From Pseudomicrostroma phylloplanum (lineage: Eukaryota; Basidiomycota; Exobasidiomycetes; Microstromatales), in NCBI GenBank assembly GCA_039545275.1, contig BCHS01000003.1, positions 972,057-1,036,056 on the forward strand: DNA of 64,000 nt, written 5' to 3'. The position numbers and the translations under genes are program-made. Shown here piece after piece: positions 53,040 through 63,514 of this stretch. Under the pieces are notes generated by a model that was given only the letters and a program-made list of their open reading frames with translations, made no database searches and had not been told where the DNA came from. Every line of letters starts with the position of its first letter. Within the stretch, counting starts at the first letter, position 1.

Positions 53040-56000
53040 TCACGTCCGAGCCTTGTGCTGCCAAGCGGACGTGGGCGAGAAGAACATCTGAGTCGGATGC
53101 GGCGCCGCTGATGGAGGTGGTGGTAGTGGTGGAGACGCTGCCGTGCTCTGAACCAAGGCCGAGTGCGTAGAGTCTGTGGTAGACGTCGCGCGCAGAGGCC
53201 ATGTTGCTGGGTAGAGGGGAGCGTCTTCCCCTTCGGCTTCTTCCTCGCCCGTCGCTCCGTGGACCTCGCGCTCTTGGTCTCGCGACGACTCGTGTGGATG
53301 GGCGTGGGCGTGAGCGTGAGCGTGGTGTGTAAAGTGCGACATGACACCAAGAGAGCCTTGGCCCTTTGCAGAGTACGGATTGGTGATCCACGGAGAGGCG
53401 AGTCTGGTCGAGAGGCCAAAGTCGGCAGAGGACGATGTCGAGGCAGAAGAGGCATCTGCGCTGTAGGACAGCTGTGGCACGTGCTGCTCGAGATAGCTAC
53501 TGTCGAATTTGACAGTAGTGGGGTCTACTTGCATAGGAGGGAAGAAGTGCTGCTCGAAGGCGGGAGGAGGCTGATCGTCTTGTAGGGGGGCGTCTTGCAT
53601 ACTTACCGCCCGGTTCCCCTCTGGGGGCTGCTCCTCTTCCTCGTCGCTGAAGGGGGAGGCGACTTCAATGACGACTGTCTCATGATCGTCTTGCTGCTTC
53701 TCCTCCTCCGGGCCTTCGTCTCTCCTGTCTTCTGATTCTGGTGCAGCTCCACATTGCGGACTGCTTTGTCGCCAGGACACAAGCTCGCTCAACGACGTCA
53801 GAGTACTATCATCGCTCGCCTGGCGCTCTTCTGCCTCCAGTTCATCTTGACCTTCAGCACTATCATCGAGCATGTCCAAGTCTGATTCGGACTCGTACTG
53901 GTCTGCTGCGCCTTTGATCCAGACGTGAGACTCTCTTGCTTCGAAGTCCTTCTTGCGTAGGCTGGAGGATCTAGTGGTTGGGACTTGTTTGGTGGGGCCG
54001 CTGTTAGAAGCGGCGGAGGCGTGAGCATCGAGGGAGTTCTGCCAAGCCATAATAGCCGCCAGTGTCGAGGTCGAACCGAGGCTGGCTTCTGTAGAACCTT
54101 CGGGCTGAGGTGGCTTCCGAAGCTTCACAGTCAACTTCGGGCGTGGCGCTTTCTCCTCGACGGCTTCCACCTTGTCAATCGTGGGAGGATCTTGAGAAGC
54201 TGATCTTGACCGCTTTGTAGGCCGATCGCCTATAGAAAGGCCTGCATCGCTACCTGCCTCTTCGTCATCTGAAGGCGAGACATATCGAGTCATAGCTCTA
54301 CGTCTCCTCCTCTGACGGATGACGTGGAGTTCATCCTTCAGTCGGGCGACATCAGCGAGTACACTTCGTATACAGTCAGTGTCCGCGTCCGGAGCAAGGA
54401 CACGCTTCGGCCCGATCTGTGTCACTCCCTTGGCTTCCTCCAGATAATGCTTGACGGATCGAGACTTCATCTTGCCAGACTTGTCCTTGAGAAGACTACT
54501 CAAGGTGAGAGTCCTGATCCCAGGTCCACCCTGGGGGAGATGATGTGCCATGTTGGCCTTGTGCATGCACAACGAACAGTTGCAGATACCTCTACAGCGT
54601 GGGCAGGTCCAATCTGGGTTTCCGACGTCCCACTGCTCGCCGGCGTCGTCACCTTCTCCGATGCCATACCGTACCGAGCAGCAGCCTTGACAGTAGTGCA
54701 AGACACACTGCATCGCTGCTAATTCACCAATGTAACCGACCTGCCGGCAGTACATCTTTGGCTCCAAGCTCTTGCGACGGCATTGATGGCATGTCGTCCC
54801 GGCAAAAGCGGTCTCCGAGTCCAGCTCAGCCATTTCCTCTCTGGTCCGTCGCTGCCGCGCTTTGCCTGATAAGGTGAGCCCAGCTTGGACCGGTTTGGCA
54901 ACCTTTGCCCGAGCTGCTTTCTCTTTGTGGACGGTTTCCTTTGGCTTGCTAGTGGATGCACGAGTCTGGCGAGGCTTCTCGATTGGCGTGGGCGGGGGCG
55001 TTGGTGTCGGCGCGGAGATGGCAAAGTGATCGACGAAGAGGTAGTCATCTCTAGCCCTCTCTCGGACTGGGAGAACGTCAATGTACGCCAATTCGTGTAC
55101 GGTACCCGGTAGTGGCAAGGTAGTAGTTGTCCCGTCCTCCGCCAGCTTCAACGCTTTACGCTCCCAATGACCGTTCCTCCTCTTTGACTTTGTCTTTGGC
55201 TTCTCTAGCTCGGGGGAGGCTAGATCTTTCGTGGGTTTGGAAGGACTATCAAGCATGACGTCAGAGCCGCTTGGGGTGGGAGGAGCAGGCTCTTGCTCTT
55301 CCGATGAACCTTGTGGGCCGAGTCCAAGCTGAGCTAGCAGACGCTGATTCTCGAGCAGCTTCCTCTGCCTCCGGGCCTCGTAGGCTGCATCGCTCTCGTC
55401 AGATTCTGCGTCCGAGTCGAGGTCTGGCTTGGTTGCGGTGAGTAGAGCGTACATCTCTTCGATTCTCTGCGTCTCTTCTGCATCCTCGATGTCGAAGAGC
55501 GACTTGCGAGGTACGCCCTCGTCCTCGTCCTCTTCCTGTTTGAGCTCTTGCGTTTGCGCTTCGGCCGGCGAGGAGGGAGACGAGATTGGCATAGAGGAGG
55601 TTAGGGCAGGGCTATCTGGAGCAGTCTGACTTTCCCGCCTGTGGTTCATGCTGCGCTGTTGTGAAGGAGACTGCGTATGCATAGCAGAGCTCATCGCAAG
55701 ATCATCAGCAACCTCTGCCTCGCTCTTGAGCGGAGGTTCGAGCAATGGGATGACCTCTGCGATCTCCGTCTGCGCTTCGGTAAGAGAGGTCGGTACGGAC
55801 GGGGAAAGAAGGGAAGACTGTTCCAGATGAGGAGGTAGAGGTGGAGTCTGCGGCTGCCAATCATCCGCATCTGCCTCGTCAGCCATGTTTGCGTACTCGG
55901 CTGAGGGGTCGATGGGCAGTAGCTGGAGATGCGGAGGAGTAGATGCTGTCGGAACCTCATCGATGTCATCGAGTTCGTCGATGCTTGCGAGCTCATCGAT

Positions 56001-56192
56001 TTCGTCTTCCGATAGCTGCTGCTGATCGTGTTGCTTCTGATCATCCGTCATAGCGGCAGCATACGATTGCCTCTGGTTCCTGATTGGGCTGACGGCGGAC
56101 AAGGTTCCGAGGATTCCTGCCTTTAGATCGGGGCTGCTCCCTTGTCCCGTCCGCGGCCGCTTGGCATTGCGGTTGAGAGCGCCGCGCGTCAT
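53040..56192 (-). CDS. CDCA7-type zinc-finger (zf-4CXXC_R1) protein
   Basis: An intronless frame. The first ATG starting a plausible protein is at 56192 (MTRGALNRNAKRPRTGQ), giving about 1,050 residues. The open frame extends to 56513 without a convincing start. A Cys-rich domain near residues 460-550 has the CDCA7 order of CxxC pairs: TCHQCRRKSLEPKMYC, QCVLHYCQGCCSVRYG, then DWTCPRCRGICNCSLC. Animal and plant relatives bind DNA and partner the chromatin remodeler HELLS/DDM1 to maintain DNA methylation. The Gly following the second Cys cluster in human CDCA7 seems replaced. The flanks are long, acidic and Ser/Pro-rich, with a KPRQTRASTSKPKE basic patch and a His-repeat (HAHAHAHAHPHE) near the C-terminus. 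Chromatin function here is inference. Confidence 0.8.
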   Translation of the reverse strand: MTRGALNRNAKRPRTGQGSSPDLKAGILGTLSAVSPIRNQRQSYAAAMTDDQKQHDQQQLSEDEIDELASIDELDDIDEVPTASTPPHLQLLPIDPSAEYANMADEADADDWQPQTPPLPPHLEQSSLLSPSVPTSLTEAQTEIAEVIPLLEPPLKSEAEVADDLAMSSAMHTQSPSQQRSMNHRRESQTAPDSPALTSSMPISSPSSPAEAQTQELKQEEDEDEGVPRKSLFDIEDAEETQRIEEMYALLTATKPDLDSDAESDESDAAYEARRQRKLLENQRLLAQLGLGPQGSSEEQEPAPPTPSGSDVMLDSPSKPTKDLASPELEKPKTKSKRRNGHWERKALKLAEDGTTTTLPLPGTVHELAYIDVLPVRERARDDYLFVDHFAISAPTPTPPPTPIEKPRQTRASTSKPKETVHKEKAARAKVAKPVQAGLTLSGKARQRRTREEMAELDSETAFAGTTCHQCRRKSLEPKMYCRQVGYIGELAAMQCVLHYCQGCCSVRYGIGEGDDAGEQWDVGNPDWTCPRCRGICNCSLCMHKANMAHHLPQGGPGIRTLTLSSLLKDKSGKMKSRSVKHYLEEAKGVTQIGPKRVLAPDADTDCIRSVLADVARLKDELHVIRQRRRRRAMTRYVSPSDDEEAGSDAGLSIGDRPTKRSRSASQDPPTIDKVEAVEEKAPRPKLTVKLRKPPQPEGSTEASLGSTSTLAAIMAWQNSLDAHASAASNSGPTKQVPTTRSSSLRKKDFEARESHVWIKGAADQYESESDLDMLDDSAEGQDELEAEERQASDDSTLTSLSELVSWRQSSPQCGAAPESEDRRDEGPEEEKQQDDHETVVIEVASPFSDEEEEQPPEGNRAVSMQDAPLQDDQPPPAFEQHFFPPMQVDPTTVKFDSSYLEQHVPQLSYSADASSASTSSSADFGLSTRLASPWITNPYSAKGQGSLGVMSHFTHHAHAHAHAHPHESSRDQEREVHGATGEEEAEGEDAPLYPATWPLRATSTTDSTHSALVQSTAASPPLPPPPSAAPHPTQMFFSPTSAWQHKART

Positions 56193-56563
56193 GAGAGAGG
56201 CGCTGCTCAGCAGACTGTGGATGTGACCACCATCGCTCGAGCTTGTGTGAATGTGATCAGAGGACGACGATATCTGGAGAATGTCGGGTAGGAGGAAGAC
56301 GTTGGATTTCCCTCCACGGCGGCGTGACACTGTCTGTCCGTCGGCGTGTTCTGTGCAGCCACGCCTCTCTTTCCGCTCAACGGGAGGAGAAGCGTCGGTC
56401 GCCTGTGTGCAAGTGCCGCCTGGCGCGCGCGCGTGCAGGAAGATGCTCACCACCACCACCGCCATACCGCCCTTGGTGCAGCCAGACCAATCTACCCAGA
56501 CCTTGGCTGTCACAAAAGACGTTCCCTCTACATCGCCCTCTCGCCTCGCCGTAGCTGTCTACG
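56193..56563. promoter_or_regulatory. Divergent promoter region, CDCA7-like gene / NUP155
   Basis: A 371-bp stretch between two divergent start codons. A short GCGCGCGCG run is at 56426-56434. No other motif was assigned. Confidence 0.45.
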
Positions 56564-59500
56564 ATGGCAGTGCCTGATGCAGGCTCATCCGCTGCGGCCT
56601 CGTCTTCATCCTCCGGCCCTCATGTGCAGCAGAAGCGACTACAACAGGCAGCAGCAACCGTCAAGAAGTTCTCGGAACAGGACCGGCAGGTGGTGGACCT
56701 GGCAGACTACCTTAGTGAGTAAGGAAGTAGCCAGAAGAGGAATGTGACTGGCGCTTGTATTGACCTCACCCACTCTCCATACATCCCTACAGATGCGTCT
56801 GTCAACCAGCCGTACAAGCTCTACCTATCCTCCCCATGGGCTAGTCTGCGCAAGGTGCAAACTCTGACCATACCCGATGCCGTGATTCAAGCGAGTACCT
56901 CTGCCCAGTCCTTTGCGGCTCAAGGTCTGTTCCCTGAGATCGAGCGAGCTTGGATCATTATAGATAGCCAGCTCTTCCTCTGGAACTACCTCGAAGGCAG
57001 CTCATCAGCCTTCGAATCCTATGTTCACCCTACGGACATCATCCAATCAGTCTCCCTCGTCGCCCCCAAAGCCGGCGTCTTCATCGATTCGATTAAGTAT
57101 CTCCTCGTCATTTCGACGCAGCAGTCAGTGACAATCCTTGGCCTCGCCATCGAGAGCAGCCCCCCTCCGAATGCCCAGAGGGAGCTACGGCTCTATCAGA
57201 CCGACTTCTCCTTGCCCACTTCTGGCGTGGTGATGCGAGACTTTGTTGCAACAGTCGATGGCAGTAGACTGTTCTGCCGAGGTAGCGACGCTTGCTTGTA
57301 CGAGCTCTACTACCAGGCAAAGGAAGGATGGTTCAGCTCGAAGTGTAGCTTGAAGAATCTCACCAGTGGAGGGGTGCGGAATCTGCTGCCAGGCTGGGCT
57401 GGAGGAGCAACCAAAGGTGAGCTTGAGAGTGGGAACTGAGACTGCCCGTAAGGACTTGCCCGACTGACTTCCCCCACTTTGTCGCAGGCTCACTCGAGAG
57501 CATCATCATCGACCACTCGAGGTCTCTCTTCTACGTCCTTGAATCGCGGCGGACCATCTCTTCTTATTCGATCCCCTCGGCAGTCAATGGCGGAGCCCCA
57601 CAGCTAGTGACGACATTGCGCGACATCCACCGGACTGCTTCCCTGATATCACCTCAGAACGCATCCCTCCTCCGTCAAGAAGACTTTTCAATCATCAGTC
57701 TGCAGCCCATCCGAGCTGAAGAGAGCAGGACGATCTGCCTACTGGCTACCACTAGCAACGGCGTGCGTCTGTACTTTACGAACCAGCGTAGCGGCTACCG
57801 CGCTTTCACTGCCCCCTCGACGAGCCTCGGTGGAGGATCTACCCTCGAACTTCTCTATGTCAGGCCCCCGCCCGCTTCCGGACTGAGTCCCACGCCCCTT
57901 CCCCCATCGGGTTCGAGTTCAGGTTCAGCCGATCAGAGCGATTATCCCCAAGCTCAGCCCCCCCTGCAACGGTTGAGCCACGCCATCTACAAGGACGGAC
58001 ACTTCCTCGCAGCTGCTGCATACCCATACGGCAATGGTCTCGACAATGTGCTGTGCATTAGTCGAGGAAGCTCAAGCGCTACCATTCTCAACAATACCAC
58101 TGTCTCCGCTGGGCAGAATGGTGAAGGCGCAGCGACGAGTACATCACTGATACCCTCTTCGGGGCCTGCGTCAGCTTCGACTCCTGCTGATCCGGCGGAG
58201 CAAGCGACAGATGTGCTGATACAAGGAGCTACATGGGCCTTGGCTGAGGTACCGAGACCGAGCGTTGGTCCCGCCTCCCTGAACCCCCTCGTACGGCAGA
58301 TGACAAGCTTGCCGAGGACCTTCTTGGCGCTCACAAGTACGGGACTGACTGTCCTTGTGGAGAACAGGCCGATGGACCTCCTGCGAGAGCTCTTGGAGAG
58401 AGCTAGTGCTGCATCTGGCCAAGGAAATGCAGAAACCGTCGGTCTGGTCGAGGTGTTCAAGCGCTATGGCCAAGCTCAGTCATGCGCCATGGCCTTGGCC
58501 ATTGCAACTCGGAATTCCCACACCTCTTTCTCGCTGGAAGCGCTGCTTTCTGTGTCTCGGCCCAGTGCAAGCGCCTTCTCTGCCCAGATGCACACAGCCG
58601 AGTCACTGCTCAACGCTACCAGAATCTACTTCGATTATGGAGGCCTACCCAGGTACGATCCGCCGCCGTACCCTCATCAGCCGATGTCGGAGGGCAGGGT
58701 AGTACTGAGCGGACGTCACGAGGGGCTGGGAGTATATGCGACAAGGCTGCTTCAGAACCTTTGGGAGAAGAAGGTGAAGGAAGTCGGAAGAGTTGTAGGC
58801 ACTCAATCAGCAGACGCTATCATCGGAAAAGACATGGAAGAGCTGAGGAGTTTCGTCAGGGCTCACGCTGAAGCCTACGGACTCAACAGCAAGAGCCGCG
58901 GCAGCAACGCGCCAGGTGGCGGCGGGGAGGGCGAAATGCTCGCTCAGAAGATTGAGCAGGAGAGCCTGCGTGCTCTGAGCGCTCTGCTGGAACGATCGAT
59001 CGAGGCCTTGAGCTTCGTGATCCTGTTGGGCGACTTTGGCTGGGATCGAGTCCTGAGCAAGGTCAGCGATGCGGTCAAAGCCAAGGTGGATTCAGTGTCA
59101 TTCGGCGACCTCGTCCTTGAGGTGTCGAGTGCGGATCCTGGTAACTCCGCAGGGGGCGCTCCTGGCGCAGCATCATCTGGCCAAGGTCAGCAGGCCACTT
59201 CGCGCTCTCTCGTAGAAGCGATCATTGATCTTCACTCTGTGTCATCGCCATCGGGCATGGATGTCATCGCTGACCTCCTTCAATCGCGGTGCTCGTCGTT
59301 CTGCGATGCCAACGACGTCCGCCTGTACAAGGCTCTGGAGCACATTCGCCAAGCCAAAGAGTCTCCCCCCGGTCTCAAGAGGGACGAGGCGCTAAGGGAG
59401 AGTGAGATGCTCATGATGAAGGCAAGCCGTCGACTGCCCTTTGAGCGTCTGCAAGAGGTCGTCGGCCTTTGGAACTCAATGTCCTGGGTCAGCGCGGCCG

Positions 59501-61102
59501 TCCAGCTGCCGCTCCGGTGTGCTCAGGAGTGGGACCCGCATGGTTTCGCCAGGGCATACCGAGCAGATGGTATGAGGGCAAGTGACGACACTCGCAAAGC
59601 TGCCTACGATGTTGCCATGAAGTGCTATGGCCTCGTCTTAGACACGCTCAAGTCTCTGGATGACAAGGTGGACGCCAATCCCCAAGCAGTCGGTGTCGAG
59701 ACGCTGCGGTCGACCGCGTACGGAATCGTTCAGCAGTCGATGGACCCCTTGCTGCATGAGGCTCTTTATGACTTCCTGCTTCAATCAGGGAGACGGGAAC
59801 AGCTCCTAGGAATGACGACGCCTTTCCTGGAAGCCTACCTGCAGCAAGAGCCACTAACACTCGAGAAGCTAGAGATGCTCTGGCAGTGCTATACCCGCCG
59901 AGGTGAAGGAGCCTCGGCTGCACGTGTGCTGGTCGGTCTGGCGGAGAGCACCGAGCTGAACCTCACACTGTTCCAACGTGTCGAGTACTTGACATTAGCG
60001 TCCAACAACGCAAAGTCGTCTACTTTGGGCGGAGGGTCGAGCGATCTGGGCCATGCAACGGTTGCCTTTGTTGCGGAGATCGAGGAGAAGCTGGAGGTTG
60101 CCCAGGTTCAGGTCGAGGTGTACAGGGCTATCAGCGAGCTGGACGATCTGGAAGAGGACAAGAGGGCTGGTCTTCTAGACGATCTTGACTCTACCCTCCA
60201 TGACATCTCTACGGTGAGTCTGGGAGCAATTGCCTACGTATTGTGTCGTATTGCTGTTCTGACTTTTGACCCACCCATGTCTTCCAGCTGTATCGCGACT
60301 TTGCGGACCCCCTCGGCCTGCACGACGTCAAGATCCTCATCTTCCAGGTGTCAGACTTCCGAGATGTCGAGCTGGTGGCAGAAACTTGGGAGCTGATCCT
60401 AGATCGTGCACATCAGGAAGGCGGCCGATTGCTTTCTCCTGATCGTGCATACGAGAGGGTTGCGGCTGTGGTCATTGAGCTGGGAAGGAGGCACATGAAT
60501 TCCGATTTTGCCTGTCCCATTGGTGCGTACAGATGAAGCAGGTGGCACCGCGGAAGAGCTCGAGGCAGTACGCTGATCCGAACTCACTCTTTGTACTCCC
60601 TACAGACGTTCTCGTTCGCAACCTGGAGCACTATGCCTTCACACAGCGTCCCTCGCAGCCCATTCCCACCGGCTGGGCGCCACAGACTCTCCTGGCGGCA
60701 AGTGCCTCTCCAGAAGCCATCTTCGACGTCCTCGAAGGTCTCTTCCAATCCAAGGTGGAGCCCTGGCAGACCAAGTCCTCAATCGTCTTCCTACTGAGCG
60801 ACCTCCACCAGCTCATCTCCATCTGGCTAGGAGGTCATCTCAACTCTACAGGGTACGACGGTCTGCCCTCTTCCTCTTCGAACAGGAGGAGCATCGCCCT
60901 CTCGCGCTCTTCGTCTGCCTTTGGAGGCCTTGACGTCCTGGAGAGTTTCCCTGCAAAGAGGGTGGACGACGCTCTGGACACTTTCTTGGCTACGTTGAGC
61001 TCGCTACTGGGACAACTGAGGGAGGTGGAGGACGTGCAGCTGGCGAGGGAGAGTATCAATGGGATGAAGGTGCTGCAGGATCGACTCAGGCAAGCCTTTT
61101 AG
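56564..61102 (+). CDS. NUP155: Nucleoporin Nup155/Nup170, inner ring of the nuclear pore
   Basis: Five exons (56564-56714, 56793-57416, 57488-60213, 60288-60522, 60606-61102) give about 1,410 residues, close to the family length of about 1,390-1,500. Exon 1 ends in a helix before DLADYL. The N-terminal beta-propeller starts near residue 70 (TIPDAVIQ, RAWIIIDSQLFLWNY) and includes DSIKYLLVISTQQSVTILGL. The alpha-solenoid region has SRCSSFCDANDVRLYKALEH, RLPFERLQEVVGLW, LYDFLLQSGRREQLLG and ERVEYLTLASNNAKS-type blocks. The last two exons continue as LYRDFADPLGLHDVKILIFQ and DVLVRNLEHYAFT. It is a scaffold nucleoporin that anchors the inner ring and binds membrane. The exon 4 donor is GTGCGT. 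Three Ser/Gly-rich insertions break the propeller. Confidence 0.95.
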
Positions 61103-61612
61103 GGGGTGGCACGAAAGGGACATCGGGAACGGAGGGAAGAGCTGGAGCTGAAGAAGGGACATGTTGGACATGGCAGTCCGCTTGCCTGATGGTGTTACCG
61201 GCAAGATGAAATGAAGACGAGTCAAGCTACACAGTACTCAACATCGATAGCCTCCTTACTCCCGCTCTCTCTCTGTGTGTGCTTGCCTGCGTGAGCGGAA
61301 ACGCGTCTTAAATTTCGAAAAGGGCCCGAAGGCTGAGCGTGGGCGTGAGCCTGAAGCTGAACCTAAAGAGGCGAGCCGAGCTGAGCCTCTTCTCTTTCCT
61401 CCTTGCCGCCTCCGTTCCTACAGCAGGGCGAGATCGAGAGTGAGGGTGATCATGAGATTCCCCGAGGGTAGACTCCCGGCGGCACTTCACTTGAGCAGCC
61501 AGGATCCCCTTAACCCCTTGCTCTCTCTGCTCTGCTCTGCCAGAAGGGCTTAGTGATTATCTGATCTGACTAAGTACCAGTCTAGGCGCGCGGGCGAGGC
61601 ATGAGGAGGTGT

Positions 61613-61636
61613 TGCTCTGCTCTGCTCTGCTCTGCT
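61613..61636. repeat. (TGCTC)n tandem repeat
   Basis: Nearly five tandem copies of a 5-bp unit in the intergenic region. Confidence 0.85.
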
Positions 61637-61883
61637 TGTGCCGTCGGGGCTATGAGGTTATGCCGGGGGGCGAAGCGGCAAGGGGGCGCGAGGCTGCATG
61701 CGGGAAGCCCGTCGGTCCCTCAGCCACGGTCCAGGGGTCGAGTGTGTGTGTTGCTGGGCGGGGCGCGTGTTGGGTCAAGGCAGACAGACGCAAGGAGATG
61801 CAGATACACGGATGGCCAAGCCAAGAAGGACGGCAGGAGGACGGCGGCCGGGATGGGCTGGGCTGGGCGCAGCCAAGTCTGTT

Positions 61884-61911
61884 GGCGAGGCGAGGCGAGG
61901 CGAGGCGAGGC
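61884..61911. repeat. (GGCGA)n tandem repeat
   Basis: Between five and six tandem copies of a 5-bp unit in the intergenic region. Confidence 0.85.
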
Positions 61912-62058
61912 TGTCAATGTCTGTCAGTGTCAAGTGTCCGTCTGCCTTTGCCCGAGTTGCGCTGCCAGTGCTTCGTGGGCCTCCTTTTTGCCCTGCTTGC
62001 TTCTCCATCCTGGCCGATCTTACTCTCTACCATCCTGACCCTCCTTTTTGATCACCTC

Positions 62059-62079
62059 CTCACTCACTCACTCACTCAC
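62059..62079. repeat. (CTCA)n tandem repeat in the probable 5' leader
   Basis: Five tandem copies of a 4-bp unit about 60-80 bp before the mannosyltransferase start codon. Confidence 0.8.
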
Positions 62080-62137
62080 GAGGAAAGACTCTGGTTAGTC
62101 TCCCCTTCTCCCCTTCTAGCTAGCTAGCTACTTCACG

Positions 62138-63514
62138 ATGCCGCCAGCATCCATTCTCGAGTCTCTGTTCCGTAGGCCACAGCGCCTGGTGGTCCTCTTG
62201 GCGGGATTTCTCATCTTCCTCACTCTCGCCACATGGGTCAACCTCTCCCCAACTACCTATGACAAGGTCAAGACGGGATGGACCAACAACATGCCAGCCA
62301 TGAAGAACCCTTGGGCAACTTCCACCACTTCTTCCGGCACTGCTGGCTCTGCCGCTGCCGCTGCCGCTGGGTACGGTGCGGCCAAGAGCGCATCGGTGGC
62401 TGCTCAGGTGGAAGACATGTACAGCTTTGACCCCGCCAACCATGTGCCCACCAGCCCCGACGACCTCCTCGCCTGGGGTCACAAGGGAGACGATGGCAAC
62501 ATCTACCCTCCCGAGTTCATCCCTCAGCAGGCCAACAAGGCCCCTCGCGCCAAGGCCGGCTTCATTGTCCTGGTGCGAAACTCGGAGCTGCAGGGACTCA
62601 AGGAGTCCATGAAGGACGTCGAGTCCAAATTCAACAGCAAATACGGTTACCCATGGATCTTCCTCAACAACGAGCCCTTCTCTGACGCATTCAAGAAGGG
62701 TGTCCGACAGATGACCCGTTCTGAGATCAGGTTTGGTCTGGTCGAGCAGAAGCACTGGGGTTACCCAGAGTGGATCGACAAGGACCGAGCTGCCAAGACG
62801 CGTGCGGATATGAAGGCAGCCAACATCATCTACGGAGACTCGGAGAGCTACCGCCACATGTGTCGATTCCAGTCTGGCTTCTTCTTCCAGCATCCCCTCG
62901 TCCAAGATCTGGACTACTACTGGCGTGTGGAGCCCGGAATCAAGCTCTACTGCGATGTAGACTACGATCCATTTGTGTTTATGCAGATGAACAACAAGAC
63001 GTACGGATTCACAATGGCACTGCACGAGTACATTGCCACCATCCCTACCCTTTGGGAGACTACACACAACTTCGTCAAGGCCAACCCACAATACGTGGCC
63101 AAAGACAATGGTCTGCACTTTATGACCGACGAGCCCGAGCGCGGAATGGACCCAGGCTACAACCTCTGCCACTTCTGGTCCAACTTTGAGATTGGAGACT
63201 TGAGGTTCTGGAGAGGCGAGGCCTACACAAAGTACTTTGAGTACCTAGACAAGGCCGGCGGCTTCTTCTACGAGCGATGGGGTGATGCTCCCGTGCACTC
63301 CATTGCTGCTATTCTCTTCCTGGACCGATCCAGGCTGCATCACTTTGATGATATTGGATACTACCACGTGCCGTGGGACCACTGCCCTTCGAACAAGGCA
63401 AAGTATCACGATACCGGGAGGTGCAACTGTGACCCGGACAAGTCCTTTGATAGGGAGGGATACAGCTGTCTCAAGGAAGCATGGCGGACACTGAAGGAGG
63501 GAGAGCCAAAGTAG
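62138..63514 (+). CDS. Alpha-1,2-mannosyltransferase, GT15 family (KRE2/MNT1-like)
   Basis: A single exon of 458 residues from the ATG at 62138. It has a type II signal anchor near residues 18-38 (LVVLLAGFLIFLTLATWV), then an Ala/Ser/Gly-rich stem. The GT15 catalytic domain starts near 130 (KAGFIVLVRNSELQGLKES). It includes YPWIFLNNEPFSDAFK, YRHMCRFQSGFFFQHP, DLDYYWRVEPGIKLYCDV, GYNLCHFWSNFEIGDLRFW, FDDIGYYHVPWDHCP and a Cys-rich end. These enzymes transfer mannose from GDP-mannose to O- and N-linked glycans in the Golgi. The YWRVEP segment carries the acidic residues of the donor site. The length is typical for the KTR family, and which member it is cannot be told. Confidence 0.95.
   Translation: MPPASILESLFRRPQRLVVLLAGFLIFLTLATWVNLSPTTYDKVKTGWTNNMPAMKNPWATSTTSSGTAGSAAAAAAGYGAAKSASVAAQVEDMYSFDPANHVPTSPDDLLAWGHKGDDGNIYPPEFIPQQANKAPRAKAGFIVLVRNSELQGLKESMKDVESKFNSKYGYPWIFLNNEPFSDAFKKGVRQMTRSEIRFGLVEQKHWGYPEWIDKDRAAKTRADMKAANIIYGDSESYRHMCRFQSGFFFQHPLVQDLDYYWRVEPGIKLYCDVDYDPFVFMQMNNKTYGFTMALHEYIATIPTLWETTHNFVKANPQYVAKDNGLHFMTDEPERGMDPGYNLCHFWSNFEIGDLRFWRGEAYTKYFEYLDKAGGFFYERWGDAPVHSIAAILFLDRSRLHHFDDIGYYHVPWDHCPSNKAKYHDTGRCNCDPDKSFDREGYSCLKEAWRTLKEGEPK

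Larger units (their letters stand above)
61103..62137. promoter_or_regulatory. Repeat-rich promoter region of the mannosyltransferase gene
   Basis: About 1 kb without a supported gene. It holds several short tandem repeats: TGCTC units at 61613-61636, GCGAG units at 61884-61911, CTCA units at 62059-62079 and CTAG units at 62116-62131, the last six bases before the ATG. Confidence 0.55.

Noticed and set aside
62059..62131. Short tandem repeats as a CRISPR-like array
   Set aside because: Units of 4 bp without spacers, in a eukaryotic promoter.
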